62,264 nt of DNA, taken from NCBI GenBank assembly GCA_027858995.1, contig JAQIBP010000041.1, positions 1 to 62,264 on the forward strand. Reading direction: 5' to 3'. The notes beneath the pieces were generated by a model. It saw nothing but the letters and a program-made list of their open reading frames with translations. It ran no database searches and was not told the origin of the DNA. This document shows, piece by piece, positions 36,734 through 44,767 of the stretch; positions within the stretch are counted from its first letter, which is position 1; the number at the start of each line of letters is the position of its first letter. The position numbers were made by a program, and so were the translations under genes. This DNA comes from Deltaproteobacteria bacterium. GTDB lineage: Bacteria; Desulfobacterota; Desulfobacteria; Desulfobacterales; Desulfobacteraceae.

Positions 36734-38286
36734 TGCTGAAAAAGGGATTTGTCCGTACAATTTCCATTGTCAAACCCTCTTTGAGCGATAATACTGCAGA
36801 TGCCCAGAGATTGGAACAACGCCTTAAAAAAGAGTTAAGCGGTGATACCATCTCCATTCCTCTGCATGTGCTGAAAAAACTGCCTTCAAATTTGAGATCA
36901 TGGGGCTTTAAAGCCAGGGCAGTTCTTTTTAAAGATCAATGCTCCTGGATACTCTTGGATCTGCTTGATCCTGCATCTGACAGCCCTGCGCTCGGGGCAG
37001 CCATTGATATTGGCAGCACAAGAGTTGTTATTTCATTAATTAATCTTGAAACGGGACAGGAGATCAGTGAAACAGGGTTTGATAATCCCCAGGCAGTTAT
37101 CGGCCCGGATATTTTGACAAGAATTCACTACTCCAATCAGGATCAGGGCCTTGCTGAACTCAACCTTCTTGTAATTGATGCTGTAAATTTTAACATGTCA
37201 AAACTGTGCAGAGAACATGGGTATAAAAAAGAGGATATCTATATTGTTGTCGGTGCCGGCAACACTGCCATGACCCATCTGTTTCTCGGAATTGAATCCT
37301 TTGAGATTATTAAAGAACCCTATATCCCATGTGTGAATATCCCTGATACACTGCCGGCGAAAAGCCTTAACCTTGATATTAATCAAAACGGTGTGGCATT
37401 TTTATTCCCAAATATAGGCTCATATTTTGGCGGTGACCTTATATCAGGTATTCTTTTTTCCAACCTTGATCAAAAAGAAAATCCATCTCTTATGGTGGAT
37501 GTGGGTACCAATGCAGAAATTGTTGTGGGCAGCAAAGAGTATCTTATCGCCTGTGCAGGTGCTGCAGGGCCTGCTCTTGAGGGAGGAGTCAGTAAAATGG
37601 GTATGACAGCCAGACCAGGTGTAATTGATAAAGTATGGGTTGATCCTGAAACCAATGATTTAAAAGTTCACACCATTGATGAAAAAAAACCAGTTGGTAT
37701 ATGCGGATCAGGGATGATTGATCTGGCGGCAAGCCTGTTTTTATCAAAACGAATTGATATAAGAGGAAAATTTTCAAAACAAAATTGTAAAAAAAAGGAG
37801 TTGACGGAAAAAAATGGCATCATGGATTTTATCCTTGTGGATAAAAATGATTCAGGTACTGACCAGCCCATATGCTTAAGTCAGGTGGACTTAAATTCCT
37901 TAACAAGCTCAAAAGCTGCCATGTATACTATACTCGAAGTGATTGTATGTAATACTGCCGGGTTGAACTTTAAAGATTTGGAAAAATTTTATGTTGCAGG
38001 AACATTTGGCTCATTTATCAACCCCGTATCTGCAATATCCATTGGCATGCTCCCTGATATCCCTGTAGAGACATTTGAAGTTCTCGGAAACAGCTCCCTT
38101 GGAGGGGCAAAGGTTTTGTTGAAAGTACCAGATGCCTTTGAAAGAGTAATGAAAATCAGAAAATCCATTACCTATATTGAGCTTAATGTTAACCAGGAAT
38201 TTATGAATATGTTCTCCGGAGCAAAATTTTATCCCCACACTGACACTTCCAGATTTCCATCATTGCAGATCAGCTCTTTTTCTTAA
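36733..38286 (+). CDS. Second RACo/DUF4445 ASKHA protein lacking the 2Fe-2S domain
   Basis: A 517-residue paralogue of the preceding gene. It keeps the ASKHA domain (AAIDIGSTRVVISLINL, LMVDVGTNAEIVVG, GICGSGMIDLA, VAGTFGSFINPVSAI) and the same C-terminal FYPHTDTSRFP pattern, but its first 85 residues have no 2Fe-2S cysteine motif. Its ATG overlaps the stop of the first copy, so both are made together and may form a heteromeric activase in which only one subunit carries the cluster. The 3' end overlaps the convergent SagB gene by 17 bases. Confidence 0.85.
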   Translation: MLKKGFVRTISIVKPSLSDNTADAQRLEQRLKKELSGDTISIPLHVLKKLPSNLRSWGFKARAVLFKDQCSWILLDLLDPASDSPALGAAIDIGSTRVVISLINLETGQEISETGFDNPQAVIGPDILTRIHYSNQDQGLAELNLLVIDAVNFNMSKLCREHGYKKEDIYIVVGAGNTAMTHLFLGIESFEIIKEPYIPCVNIPDTLPAKSLNLDINQNGVAFLFPNIGSYFGGDLISGILFSNLDQKENPSLMVDVGTNAEIVVGSKEYLIACAGAAGPALEGGVSKMGMTARPGVIDKVWVDPETNDLKVHTIDEKKPVGICGSGMIDLAASLFLSKRIDIRGKFSKQNCKKKELTEKNGIMDFILVDKNDSGTDQPICLSQVDLNSLTSSKAAMYTILEVIVCNTAGLNFKDLEKFYVAGTFGSFINPVSAISIGMLPDIPVETFEVLGNSSLGGAKVLLKVPDAFERVMKIRKSITYIELNVNQEFMNMFSGAKFYPHTDTSRFPSLQISSFS

Positions 38287-39037
38287 CTTTGCCCACTGAA
38301 GCGATATAGATGGCAAATTCTTCTTCACCATCAAGGCCGAGCAGTTCATCAAGCTCTTCCTGATCATAGGCTGCAATTGCACATGTACCGGCATTTATAG
38401 TCTCACATGCAAGATAAAGATTCTGGCATACATGCCCTGCATCGAGAGCAATTACCTTGTGAGCTGCAAGATCATAGCGCCATTCCATTCTATAAGGTAT
38501 GGCTGACCATATAAATGTTACTGCAGATTTGCCCGGATAAGGCTGACCCAGAGAGGCAATAACCATTTTTTCCGACAGCATATCATCTGAAAACTCAAAT
38601 ACAAGCTGGTGGGAAAGGGGCAGATACCTGTACATGCCTGAGTCAACTCCATCAACATTAAGGATTGCAAGATAAGTTTCAAGGGAGTGGCGGCATCCGG
38701 CAGATGGAACATTTCGATTGGCATGACCATGGGTTACTTCTCCCCGCAATCCTTGAGTGCACCACAGGAGATAGGCAAGCTCTTCCAGAGAGAGGCTTTG
38801 TTTAAGATATACCCTGCGGCTCTCTCTGTTACATATGGCCATGGTGATGTCTTTCTCTGAAATATTTTTCCACATGCCAGGATCGGGAAGGTCAATTAAA
38901 TTTGCGCCATCCATGGACTGCTTTTCAATTGGAGGGACAGGGACTCCCTGATTCTGGTCAGTAAACCTGAAATTAATTTTTTTTCTTATACTGTCTTTTA
39001 GAAAATATCTGTACATTTTCAGATGTTCTTTATTCAT
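38270..39037 (-). CDS. SagB-type nitroreductase/dehydrogenase domain protein
   Basis: A 255-residue FMN nitroreductase-fold protein of the SagB/ThcOx type: RESRRVYLKQSLSLEELAYLLW near the start, PSAGCRHSLETYLAILNVDG, then MYRYLPLSHQLV and the C-terminal ALDAGHVCQNLYLACETIN. Stand-alone SagB-like proteins with no azole-peptide cluster occur widely in anaerobes and their substrates are mostly unknown; no precursor peptide or cyclodehydratase was seen here. It has an AGGAGG ribosome site and is convergent with the second activase. Confidence 0.87.
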   Translation of the reverse strand: MNKEHLKMYRYFLKDSIRKKINFRFTDQNQGVPVPPIEKQSMDGANLIDLPDPGMWKNISEKDITMAICNRESRRVYLKQSLSLEELAYLLWCTQGLRGEVTHGHANRNVPSAGCRHSLETYLAILNVDGVDSGMYRYLPLSHQLVFEFSDDMLSEKMVIASLGQPYPGKSAVTFIWSAIPYRMEWRYDLAAHKVIALDAGHVCQNLYLACETINAGTCAIAAYDQEELDELLGLDGEEEFAIYIASVGKVKKKS

Positions 39038-39250
39038 AACTCACCTCCTATCTTATTCTTTTGGAAATACTCAATCTACAGGTAATTGTAAAGATTCTTT
39101 TATAATGTCTGGATATTTGCCTATAAGGTTTTCTGCTTTGACCCGTTCCGGGATGTTATAGCAAATATTCAGATAATGTAATTTGCTAAATTTTTATTGC
39201 ATTAACGGCTTTCCAATGCTTATATTAAAACCATACATTTAAAAGAAGCT

Positions 39251-39275
39251 AGACAGGTTGTGTAACAGCCTGTCT
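39251..39275. promoter_or_regulatory. Palindrome upstream of the 4Fe-4S protein gene
   Basis: AGACAGG (39251-39257) and CCTGTCT (39269-39275) form a 7-bp dyad, extendable by a G-U and a C-G pair, 31 bases before the next ATG. It could be an operator or a leader hairpin. The rest of the 269-base gap (39038-39306) shows no gene. Confidence 0.35.
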
Positions 39276-39306
39276 GGATTTTAAATTAGAACTCCAGAGG
39301 GGGATT

Positions 39307-40599
39307 ATGGCACATCATATCAATAAATCCGGTTATGCCCGTTTGGTAAATCGTTTAAATCGTTTTCCACAGGGAGCCACTCCATCTAAACTGTTAGACA
39401 AAATTCTCACAATGCTGTTTTCGGAAACTGAAGCCAATTTGGTTGCTCTGCTTCCCATAAAACCATTTACTGCTGACAAAGCTTCAAGAATCTGGAAGAT
39501 GAGTTTGTCCAAAGCTCAAAATATTCTGGACCGGCTTGCATCCAGGGCTATGCTGGTGGATATTGATCATGATGGCATCACTCAATATGCTCTGCCGCCG
39601 CCAATGGCCGGCTTTTTTGAATTCTCCATGATGCGGGTGCGGCATGATATAGATCAAAAGGTTTTAAGCGAGCTTTTTTATCAGTATTTAAACGTTGAAG
39701 AGGATTTTATAAAAGATCTCTTTACTACAGGAGATACTCAGCTTGGACGTGTGTTTGTCCATGAACCGGTGCTGTCCAATGATAATGCCTTTTATGTTCT
39801 GGATTATGAGCGGGCATCACAGATTATTAAAACTGCCTCTCATATGGGCATCAGCACCTGTTACTGCCGCCATAAGATGAATCATATGGGTAAAGCCTGT
39901 GACAGCCCCACGGATATCTGTATGACATTTAACACAACCGGCAGATCTCTGATAAAATATGGTCATGCCAGATCCGTAGATGTTTCAGAAGGACTGGACC
40001 TTCTTGATAAAGCATATGAATCCAGCCTGGTTCAGTTTGGTGAGAATGTCAGGGAACGGGTTAATTTTATCTGCAACTGCTGTGGATGCTGTTGCGAGGC
40101 CATGATTGCAGCCCGCAGGTTTTCAATGTTCAATCCGGTAAATACTTCTAATTTTATCCCGGAAATAAATAGTGATTCCTGCACGGGCTGTGGTAAATGT
40201 GTTGCCATCTGTCCGGTGGAGGCCATGACCCTGGTATCGGCCAATGATCCTGAAAAATCACAAAAGAAAAAAGCCAGCCTTAATAAAGATATATGTCTTG
40301 GATGCGGTCTTTGTGTCAGGGCATGCCAGGATGACAGCCTTAAACTCAAATCTTTACCCCGGAGGGTTATTACTCCATTGAACGGGGCACACAGAACTGT
40401 AGTTATGGCCATAGAGCGGGGAAAACTTCAGCACTTGATTTTTGACAACAGGGTGCTGTTCAGCCACCGTGCTCTTGCAGCTTTGTTGGGGGTGATCCTG
40501 CAACTGCCGCCTGTGAAGCAGATACTGGCCATGAAACAGGTAAAATCCCGCTATCTTGAAACACTGGTCTCTTACATGGAAGATTCTGATTCCATATAA
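39307..40599 (+). CDS. Winged-helix/4Fe-4S dicluster ferredoxin-type protein
   Basis: A 430-residue protein. Residues about 30-110 resemble a winged-helix region (KASRIWKMSLSKAQNILDRL), followed by cysteine-rich segments: STCYCRHKMNHMGKACDSP, CNCCGCCCE, then two 4Fe-4S motifs CTGCGKCVAICP and CLGCGLCVRACQ. A C-terminal helical region follows. Related proteins are common in sulfate reducers as oxidoreductase-associated ferredoxins of unknown partner. The N-terminal fold hints at regulation but this is not certain. Proximity to the activases suggests it may supply low-potential electrons to them; that is inference. Confidence 0.75.
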   Translation: MAHHINKSGYARLVNRLNRFPQGATPSKLLDKILTMLFSETEANLVALLPIKPFTADKASRIWKMSLSKAQNILDRLASRAMLVDIDHDGITQYALPPPMAGFFEFSMMRVRHDIDQKVLSELFYQYLNVEEDFIKDLFTTGDTQLGRVFVHEPVLSNDNAFYVLDYERASQIIKTASHMGISTCYCRHKMNHMGKACDSPTDICMTFNTTGRSLIKYGHARSVDVSEGLDLLDKAYESSLVQFGENVRERVNFICNCCGCCCEAMIAARRFSMFNPVNTSNFIPEINSDSCTGCGKCVAICPVEAMTLVSANDPEKSQKKKASLNKDICLGCGLCVRACQDDSLKLKSLPRRVITPLNGAHRTVVMAIERGKLQHLIFDNRVLFSHRALAALLGVILQLPPVKQILAMKQVKSRYLETLVSYMEDSDSI

Positions 40600-40621
40600 T
40601 TGCTTAAAAGGAGATTAAATC

Positions 40622-40678
40622 ATGGCATGTTCAATAGCAAAAGATTTGATTGTAAAAATTGTACTTTTTTCTCTTTGA
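40622..40678 (+). CDS. Possible 18-residue ORF or gene remnant
   Basis: An ATG preceded by AAAAGGAGATTAAATC opens MACSIAKDLIVKIVLFSL and stops. The ribosome site is among the best in the window, yet the product is tiny. A 14-bp direct repeat (AATTGTACTTTTTT at 40657-40670 and 40678-40691) brackets the stop, consistent with deletion of a longer gene. No homology is claimed. Confidence 0.25.
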   Translation: MACSIAKDLIVKIVLFSL

Positions 40679-40691
40679 ATTGTACTTTTTT
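40657..40691. repeat. 14-bp direct repeat, 21-base period
   Basis: AATTGTACTTTTTT occurs at 40657-40670 and again at 40678-40691 around the stop of the tiny ORF. Such short repeats often mark slippage or deletion endpoints. Confidence 0.6.
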
Positions 40692-40710
40692 AATTTTATT
40701 TATCAACAGT

Positions 40711-41340
40711 TTATTCTGGTGAATCCAATATGTTCGGGGGATCTGTTTCAATGCGTTTGGCACCATTATCATCTTTTTTTGAAGATTCAGTAATTTGCTC
40801 TAATAAACGGTCTCTTCTTATGACTGATCCATCCGATTCCAGTTCATCTACTCCTTGAACTGTGATAGTATATGCACCATTATCTGTCATGACAATCCAT
40901 TTTTTTTCTTTTAGATACCAGAGATGAAATTCTAAAATTTCTTCAGGCCACTCCATCATTTTTTCCAGATACCATGGCCCGACTCCTGAATCTGAAGGAG
41001 ATTCCCTTTTCTGGATATAGAGAATAGTTAAGATTGTTTTGCGAATTTCTCTATCATTTTCATACCCGTCAGCAGAAAACGTTCTGGTAATACTCTTCCA
41101 CTGCTGATTATTAAAATTTTCATATTTAACATCATAGGCAGCACGCTTTTCAGGGTCTCTAAGTGTTTTATAGGCATTTGATATAGCAGTAAATTTGTGA
41201 ATATCTCCGGTATCGGAATTATCAGGATGATACCGTTTGGCTAATATGCGATAGATCTTTTCAATTGTTTCCTGGTCGGCTGTGGGACTGACCTGAAGCA
41301 GTTCATAAAAATCTGTGATTAATTTTTTAGTCATTTTCAC
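40711..41340 (-). CDS. DnaJ-domain protein
   Basis: A 209-residue protein with an N-terminal J domain (FYELLQVSPTADQETIEKIY and the invariant HPD in KRYHPDNSD), but with no glycine/phenylalanine, zinc-finger or client-binding domains of DnaJ. The rest (about 85-209) is unrecognised; it includes a tryptophan-rich helical stretch (MEWPEEILEFHLWYLKEK) reminiscent of a winged-helix fold. It would stimulate an Hsp70 (DnaK) partner for a specific client. Monocistronic by position. Confidence 0.85.
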   Translation of the reverse strand: MKMTKKLITDFYELLQVSPTADQETIEKIYRILAKRYHPDNSDTGDIHKFTAISNAYKTLRDPEKRAAYDVKYENFNNQQWKSITRTFSADGYENDREIRKTILTILYIQKRESPSDSGVGPWYLEKMMEWPEEILEFHLWYLKEKKWIVMTDNGAYTITVQGVDELESDGSVIRRDRLLEQITESSKKDDNGAKRIETDPPNILDSPE

Positions 41341-41515
41341 CCGCTTTGTATGTTAAACACCATGTCATCTGTTTTTATAATGTATTCGTATTCAAAATTA
41401 TTTAAGAAGTCAAGCAATGTTCAGACAATTGCAATGATCATGCAATTTATATTTTAAAACGGTATACTCTTATGGAAAACCGGGATAAAAACAAGAATAG
41501 ATTATGGGCAACCCC

Positions 41516-41560
41516 AATAAAAACAGGAGCTGGGGAATCGTCCCGGCTCCTGTTTTTTGT
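41516..41560. terminator. Bidirectional terminator downstream of the PEP-CTERM gene
   Basis: CAGGAGC plus TGGG (from 41525) pairs with CCCG plus GCTCCTG (to 41553), an 11-bp stem with one G-U pair and a seven-base loop. It is flanked by AAAAA on the left and TTTTTT on the right, so it can terminate on both strands; it sits 11 bases beyond the PEP-CTERM stop. Confidence 0.8.
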
Positions 41561-41570
41561 TTGTTAAAAA

Positions 41571-42389
41571 TTAGTGATTGATTCTTTTTCTGGAAACTCC
41601 TGCAAGACCTAATAAGCCCAAACCCATAAGAAACATTGTGCCAGGTTCTGGAACAGGGTCAGGACCAGGGTCAGGATCAGAGCCAGGCCCAACAGCTTCA
41701 TCTACATTAAGGATATGAAATGCCCAATAGCTTGTTCTGGGATCGGGATCATTACCATTATAAACACCATTAAAGAAATCTTGACCACCGCCACCAAATC
41801 CTTCTGTTTGGGTGAAGTTTCTATTATCAATGCCATTCCACCTAAAGCCTTGACTGATATTACCAGTACTAGCAATATTTGCATTACTAAAATTGTTAAA
41901 TTGAGCAACACTTGCAGTATATGATCCTGTTCCTAAATCAATTTCCCAAAAAGAATCAAAATAACCATAAGTCCACTCTAAAGTGTCACCGTCTACAACA
42001 ACTTTGCCATCAGCCTCTAATTCAGATATCTTGCTGTCTGTAAGGTTGCCTCTACTGGTTTCTACAGTTCCAGTATCTTCCCCATCATCTTGGCCTTCAA
42101 TAAAAGCGCCGTCAGCCTCCCATATTTCCAGGACAGGATCAAGTCCTCCATTAGAAACATAACCATCGCTGTCTTCAGACAGGTTGCCAGTATCTCCCAT
42201 TTTATCTCCATCATCTCCCCATGAAGAAGAAAAAATAATGATAGTTTGTGGTTGAGTAATCGTAAAATCAAACATCACTACATCATTGTCAAATTCAAAG
42301 TTTCCGTCAAAATGATAATCCAGTGCATATGCATTGGAACCGACCAGTGATAAAAAGATTATGCCTGTAATGATTAAAAATTTCTTCAC
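41571..42389 (-). CDS. PEP-CTERM sorting-domain protein (DVUA0089-like)
   Basis: A 272-residue exported protein: signal peptide (IITGIIFLSLVGSNAYA, about residues 5-21), an acidic aspartate/glycine-rich beta domain (SWGDDGDKMGDTGNLSEDSD), a proline-rich spacer with repeated DPDPGP, and a C-terminal sorting signal VPEPGTMFLMGLGLLGLAG ending in a basic tail. PEP-CTERM proteins are cleaved by exosortases and linked to exopolysaccharide. No exosortase is in the window. The N-terminal domain resembles, from memory, the DVUA0089 family. Preceded by a sigma-54-type promoter. Confidence 0.87.
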   Translation of the reverse strand: MKKFLIITGIIFLSLVGSNAYALDYHFDGNFEFDNDVVMFDFTITQPQTIIIFSSSWGDDGDKMGDTGNLSEDSDGYVSNGGLDPVLEIWEADGAFIEGQDDGEDTGTVETSRGNLTDSKISELEADGKVVVDGDTLEWTYGYFDSFWEIDLGTGSYTASVAQFNNFSNANIASTGNISQGFRWNGIDNRNFTQTEGFGGGGQDFFNGVYNGNDPDPRTSYWAFHILNVDEAVGPGSDPDPGPDPVPEPGTMFLMGLGLLGLAGVSRKRINH

Positions 42390-42473
42390 AATAGATCTCC
42401 TTTTCCCCCAAAACTGTTAATACTTTTTTAACATTCTATAGGTTATTGTTTTTTAAACTTAATAACAGAGAGA

Positions 42474-42489
42474 AGCAATTTGCATGCCA
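42474..42489 (-). promoter_or_regulatory. Sigma-54 promoter of the PEP-CTERM gene
   Basis: On the minus strand TGGCATGCAAATTGCT matches the -24/-12 consensus TGGCAC-N5-TTGCW at all but one position, with correct GG to GC spacing. Transcription would start about 12 bases downstream, near 42462, leaving a 70-base leader before the ATG at 42389. Such promoters need an enhancer-binding protein; candidate sites lie upstream. Confidence 0.7.
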
Positions 42490-42528
42490 TGCTAAAAGCC
42501 CATAATGACAGGCATCTTTTTAATAAGT

Positions 42529-42588
42529 ATGTAAAAAAGTTCACATATTGTGGAAAAAATTTACATAAAGCTATGAAAAAATTTCATA
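42529..42588. promoter_or_regulatory. Three phased palindromes, candidate enhancer (UAS) array
   Basis: Three similar AT-rich dyads: ATGTAAAAAAGTTCACAT (42529-42546), TGTGGAAAAAATTTACA (42549-42565) and the perfect TATGAAA-AAA-TTTCATA (42572-42588). Centres are about 20 and 23 bases apart, roughly two helical turns, and lie about 65-125 bases upstream of the predicted sigma-54 start. The third could alternatively be a terminator for the Tad operon ending at 42599. Confidence 0.45.
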
Positions 42589-42598
42589 TATATTCAAA

Positions 42599-43765
42599 CT
42601 ATGATTTTAAAGAAACAATATCTTTACCAATTACCACTTTTATTTTCTCAGTTATATGCTCTGTCTGTACTAATCTTCCAGCAGGATCAAATCCAGGGAG
42701 TTCCCGGGCCAGATTAACAGCATGTTCATAATAACCCGGATTATAATAAATAATTGTTTTTTTATAATTAAAATGAGCTGCATTTGTCAGCCTGATAACA
42801 CAAAAACCATTTGATGCAAGATGGTTTCCGATTTTTCTTGCCATGCGGTAAATTCCATTTCCATTGGCGATTTCAATATTTAAATTTTTCATCCCATTGT
42901 TTTTTTGTGCGGCTTGAGCATAATATATATCAAGAGGATATTTTTCATTGACTACCAGGGCGTGTTTACCATGCTTGTCCAATATTCTCGATGCCATTGA
43001 TTGGGCATCTGACTCATTTTCAAACTTTCCAAATCGTACTCTGTAAAAAGGTGTTTCATGTTTAACTTTTGTTATATATGGATTGGAAAACCCTCTAATT
43101 ACTGCCTTATTCATAATTTTTCTTGCAATATTAATATTATAAGAAACACCTATCTGGATTGCATAAAAATAATTTTCTTTTTCAGGCATAATTTTCTTGG
43201 GAGTAATTTCTTTTTGTATAACAGGTTCAGGTTCTGCAACAGGTTTTGACTTTGCAATAAAAGTCTTTTTACCCATTTTTGCCTGTACCAGAGCAAGATT
43301 ATTTTGATATAATTTATTTTTGTTATTCAAGGCAATCGCCTTCTGGAAAGCTTTTCCCGCTTTATTTAAATCGCCCTGCAAAAGTTTTGAATATCCAAGG
43401 TTATTATACACATAATCCAGATCAGGCTTTATTTTCAATGCTGTTTCATATGCATTTGATGCAAGGTCAAATTTCCGCAGGCGGTCATATGATACGCCCA
43501 TTGCATTATAAGCATTAAAATCCTCTGGGTTATTTTGTATTAATTTTTTGAATTCAGCTACAGCTATCTGATGACGGCCTTTTTTTTGAAAATGCCTTGC
43601 AAGCCTGTATTGAGTTTTTGCATCATTAGAATCTGATTGAACTTTAGTGATATTTGTTTGATCGGGAGAAAACCAGCTTTGTAAGATTGAACATCCTGAA
43701 AAAAGGAAAATCAAAAAGGTTGTCAGCAGAAAAACTTTAATATGGTTAAATATTATATTTTTCAT
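42599..43765 (-). CDS. TPR-SPOR-LytR_C lipoprotein of the Tad locus
   Basis: A 388-residue lipoprotein (lipobox LFSGC). TPR repeats occupy about 45-170 (AYNAMGVSYDRLRKFDLA, VYNNLGYSKLLQGDLNKAGKAF). A SPOR-like domain follows at about 200-275 (YFYAIQIGVSYNINIARKI, FYRVRFGKFENESDAQSM), and a LytR_C-like domain ends the protein (LNIEIANGNGIYRMARKI, IIYYNPGYYEHAV). SPOR domains bind denuded peptidoglycan and TPRs scaffold complexes, so it probably anchors the Tad machine to the cell wall. It is the last gene of the operon. Confidence 0.8.
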   Translation of the reverse strand: MKNIIFNHIKVFLLTTFLIFLFSGCSILQSWFSPDQTNITKVQSDSNDAKTQYRLARHFQKKGRHQIAVAEFKKLIQNNPEDFNAYNAMGVSYDRLRKFDLASNAYETALKIKPDLDYVYNNLGYSKLLQGDLNKAGKAFQKAIALNNKNKLYQNNLALVQAKMGKKTFIAKSKPVAEPEPVIQKEITPKKIMPEKENYFYAIQIGVSYNINIARKIMNKAVIRGFSNPYITKVKHETPFYRVRFGKFENESDAQSMASRILDKHGKHALVVNEKYPLDIYYAQAAQKNNGMKNLNIEIANGNGIYRMARKIGNHLASNGFCVIRLTNAAHFNYKKTIIYYNPGYYEHAVNLARELPGFDPAGRLVQTEHITEKIKVVIGKDIVSLKS

Positions 43766-43789
43766 TGTTATTTTCTCCTTAGTTTACTA

Positions 43790-44767
43790 TTAATTGACTG
43801 TCCTGCATTTTTTAAGATTCTCATTGGCTAAATTATAGAATTGAGGGCTGATTTCAATGGCTTTTGTGAAACTTCTCGCAGCCTTGTCTTTGAGCCCTCT
43901 CTTCAAATAAACGCATCCAAGGTTATTATAAGCCTCTGCTTCAGATCCTGCTTTTTTAAAAGATTCCAGAGCCTTATCATAAAGTTCCATTGCACCAAGG
44001 GTTAATCCAAGATTATTATATACCCGGTTGTTTGAGTATTTTAATTCCAGGGCTTTATCAAAGGCTTTGACAGCTTCTTTATTGTTTCCCTGCAGGTATA
44101 ATGATACTCCAAGGTTATTATAAATAAAACCTGCATCAGGTTTGATTGTAATGGCTGTTTTATACTCCTTGACTGCCGGGTTGTATTTTCCCTGAACATC
44201 ATAGATATTGCCTAAAAAATTATAGGATTTCCAGAGGAGAGGATCAAGTTCAATGGCTTTTTTAAAATTATTTATCCCTTTATAATAATCTTTATTTAAA
44301 AAATTTACCCTGCCAAGTCCTTCATAAGCCTTTGCAAAATCATCCTGTTTCTCTATTACAAGTTGAAACTGCACGGCAGCTTCTTTATTTTTTTCCCAGG
44401 CAAGGAAAGCAAGTCCTTTTTTATATTCAGCTTGGATATTCTTCCTGTTTTTTTTAAGTGATCTTTCGTAATTTGTTACAGCCAGGAAATACTCTCCCCT
44501 GGCCAGCATAATATCGCCAAGACGTTCAAAAGCATCATCGGTCATCTCAACGGTTGTCATTTCTACAGGTCTATCAGGTTCTGCATCCTTATCCAACAGA
44601 TCATCATATTTAACCTGGGGCAAATCCTTTACATGTGTATATGATGGATTTCCATATTTTATTTTGGGCTCCATGCTGATTTCTTTTGTCCCGCATCCGG
44701 CTAAGAAAACAAAAAAAAGAGAGCACAAAAAAATCGGGCAGTATATTTTAATTAAGTGATTCATCAT
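43790..44767 (-). CDS. tadD: TadD-like TPR lipoprotein
   Basis: A 325-residue lipoprotein (lipobox FLAGC) made mainly of seven or so TPR units, including AFERLGDIMLARGEYFLA, AYEGLGRVNFLNKDYYKG, SYNFLGNIYDVQGKYNPA and FIYNNLGVSLYLQGNNKEA. TadD pilotins assist secretin assembly in Tad systems; position after tadC supports the assignment. The start overlaps the tadC stop by one base. The downstream gene, with its SPOR domain, is its probable partner. Confidence 0.8.
   Translation of the reverse strand: MMNHLIKIYCPIFLCSLFFVFLAGCGTKEISMEPKIKYGNPSYTHVKDLPQVKYDDLLDKDAEPDRPVEMTTVEMTDDAFERLGDIMLARGEYFLAVTNYERSLKKNRKNIQAEYKKGLAFLAWEKNKEAAVQFQLVIEKQDDFAKAYEGLGRVNFLNKDYYKGINNFKKAIELDPLLWKSYNFLGNIYDVQGKYNPAVKEYKTAITIKPDAGFIYNNLGVSLYLQGNNKEAVKAFDKALELKYSNNRVYNNLGLTLGAMELYDKALESFKKAGSEAEAYNNLGCVYLKRGLKDKAARSFTKAIEISPQFYNLANENLKKCRTVN

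Noticed and set aside
38270-39037. SagB-type gene as part of a thiazole/oxazole-modified peptide cluster
   Set aside because: No precursor peptide, cyclodehydratase or protease gene is nearby, so a stand-alone nitroreductase-like role is more likely.
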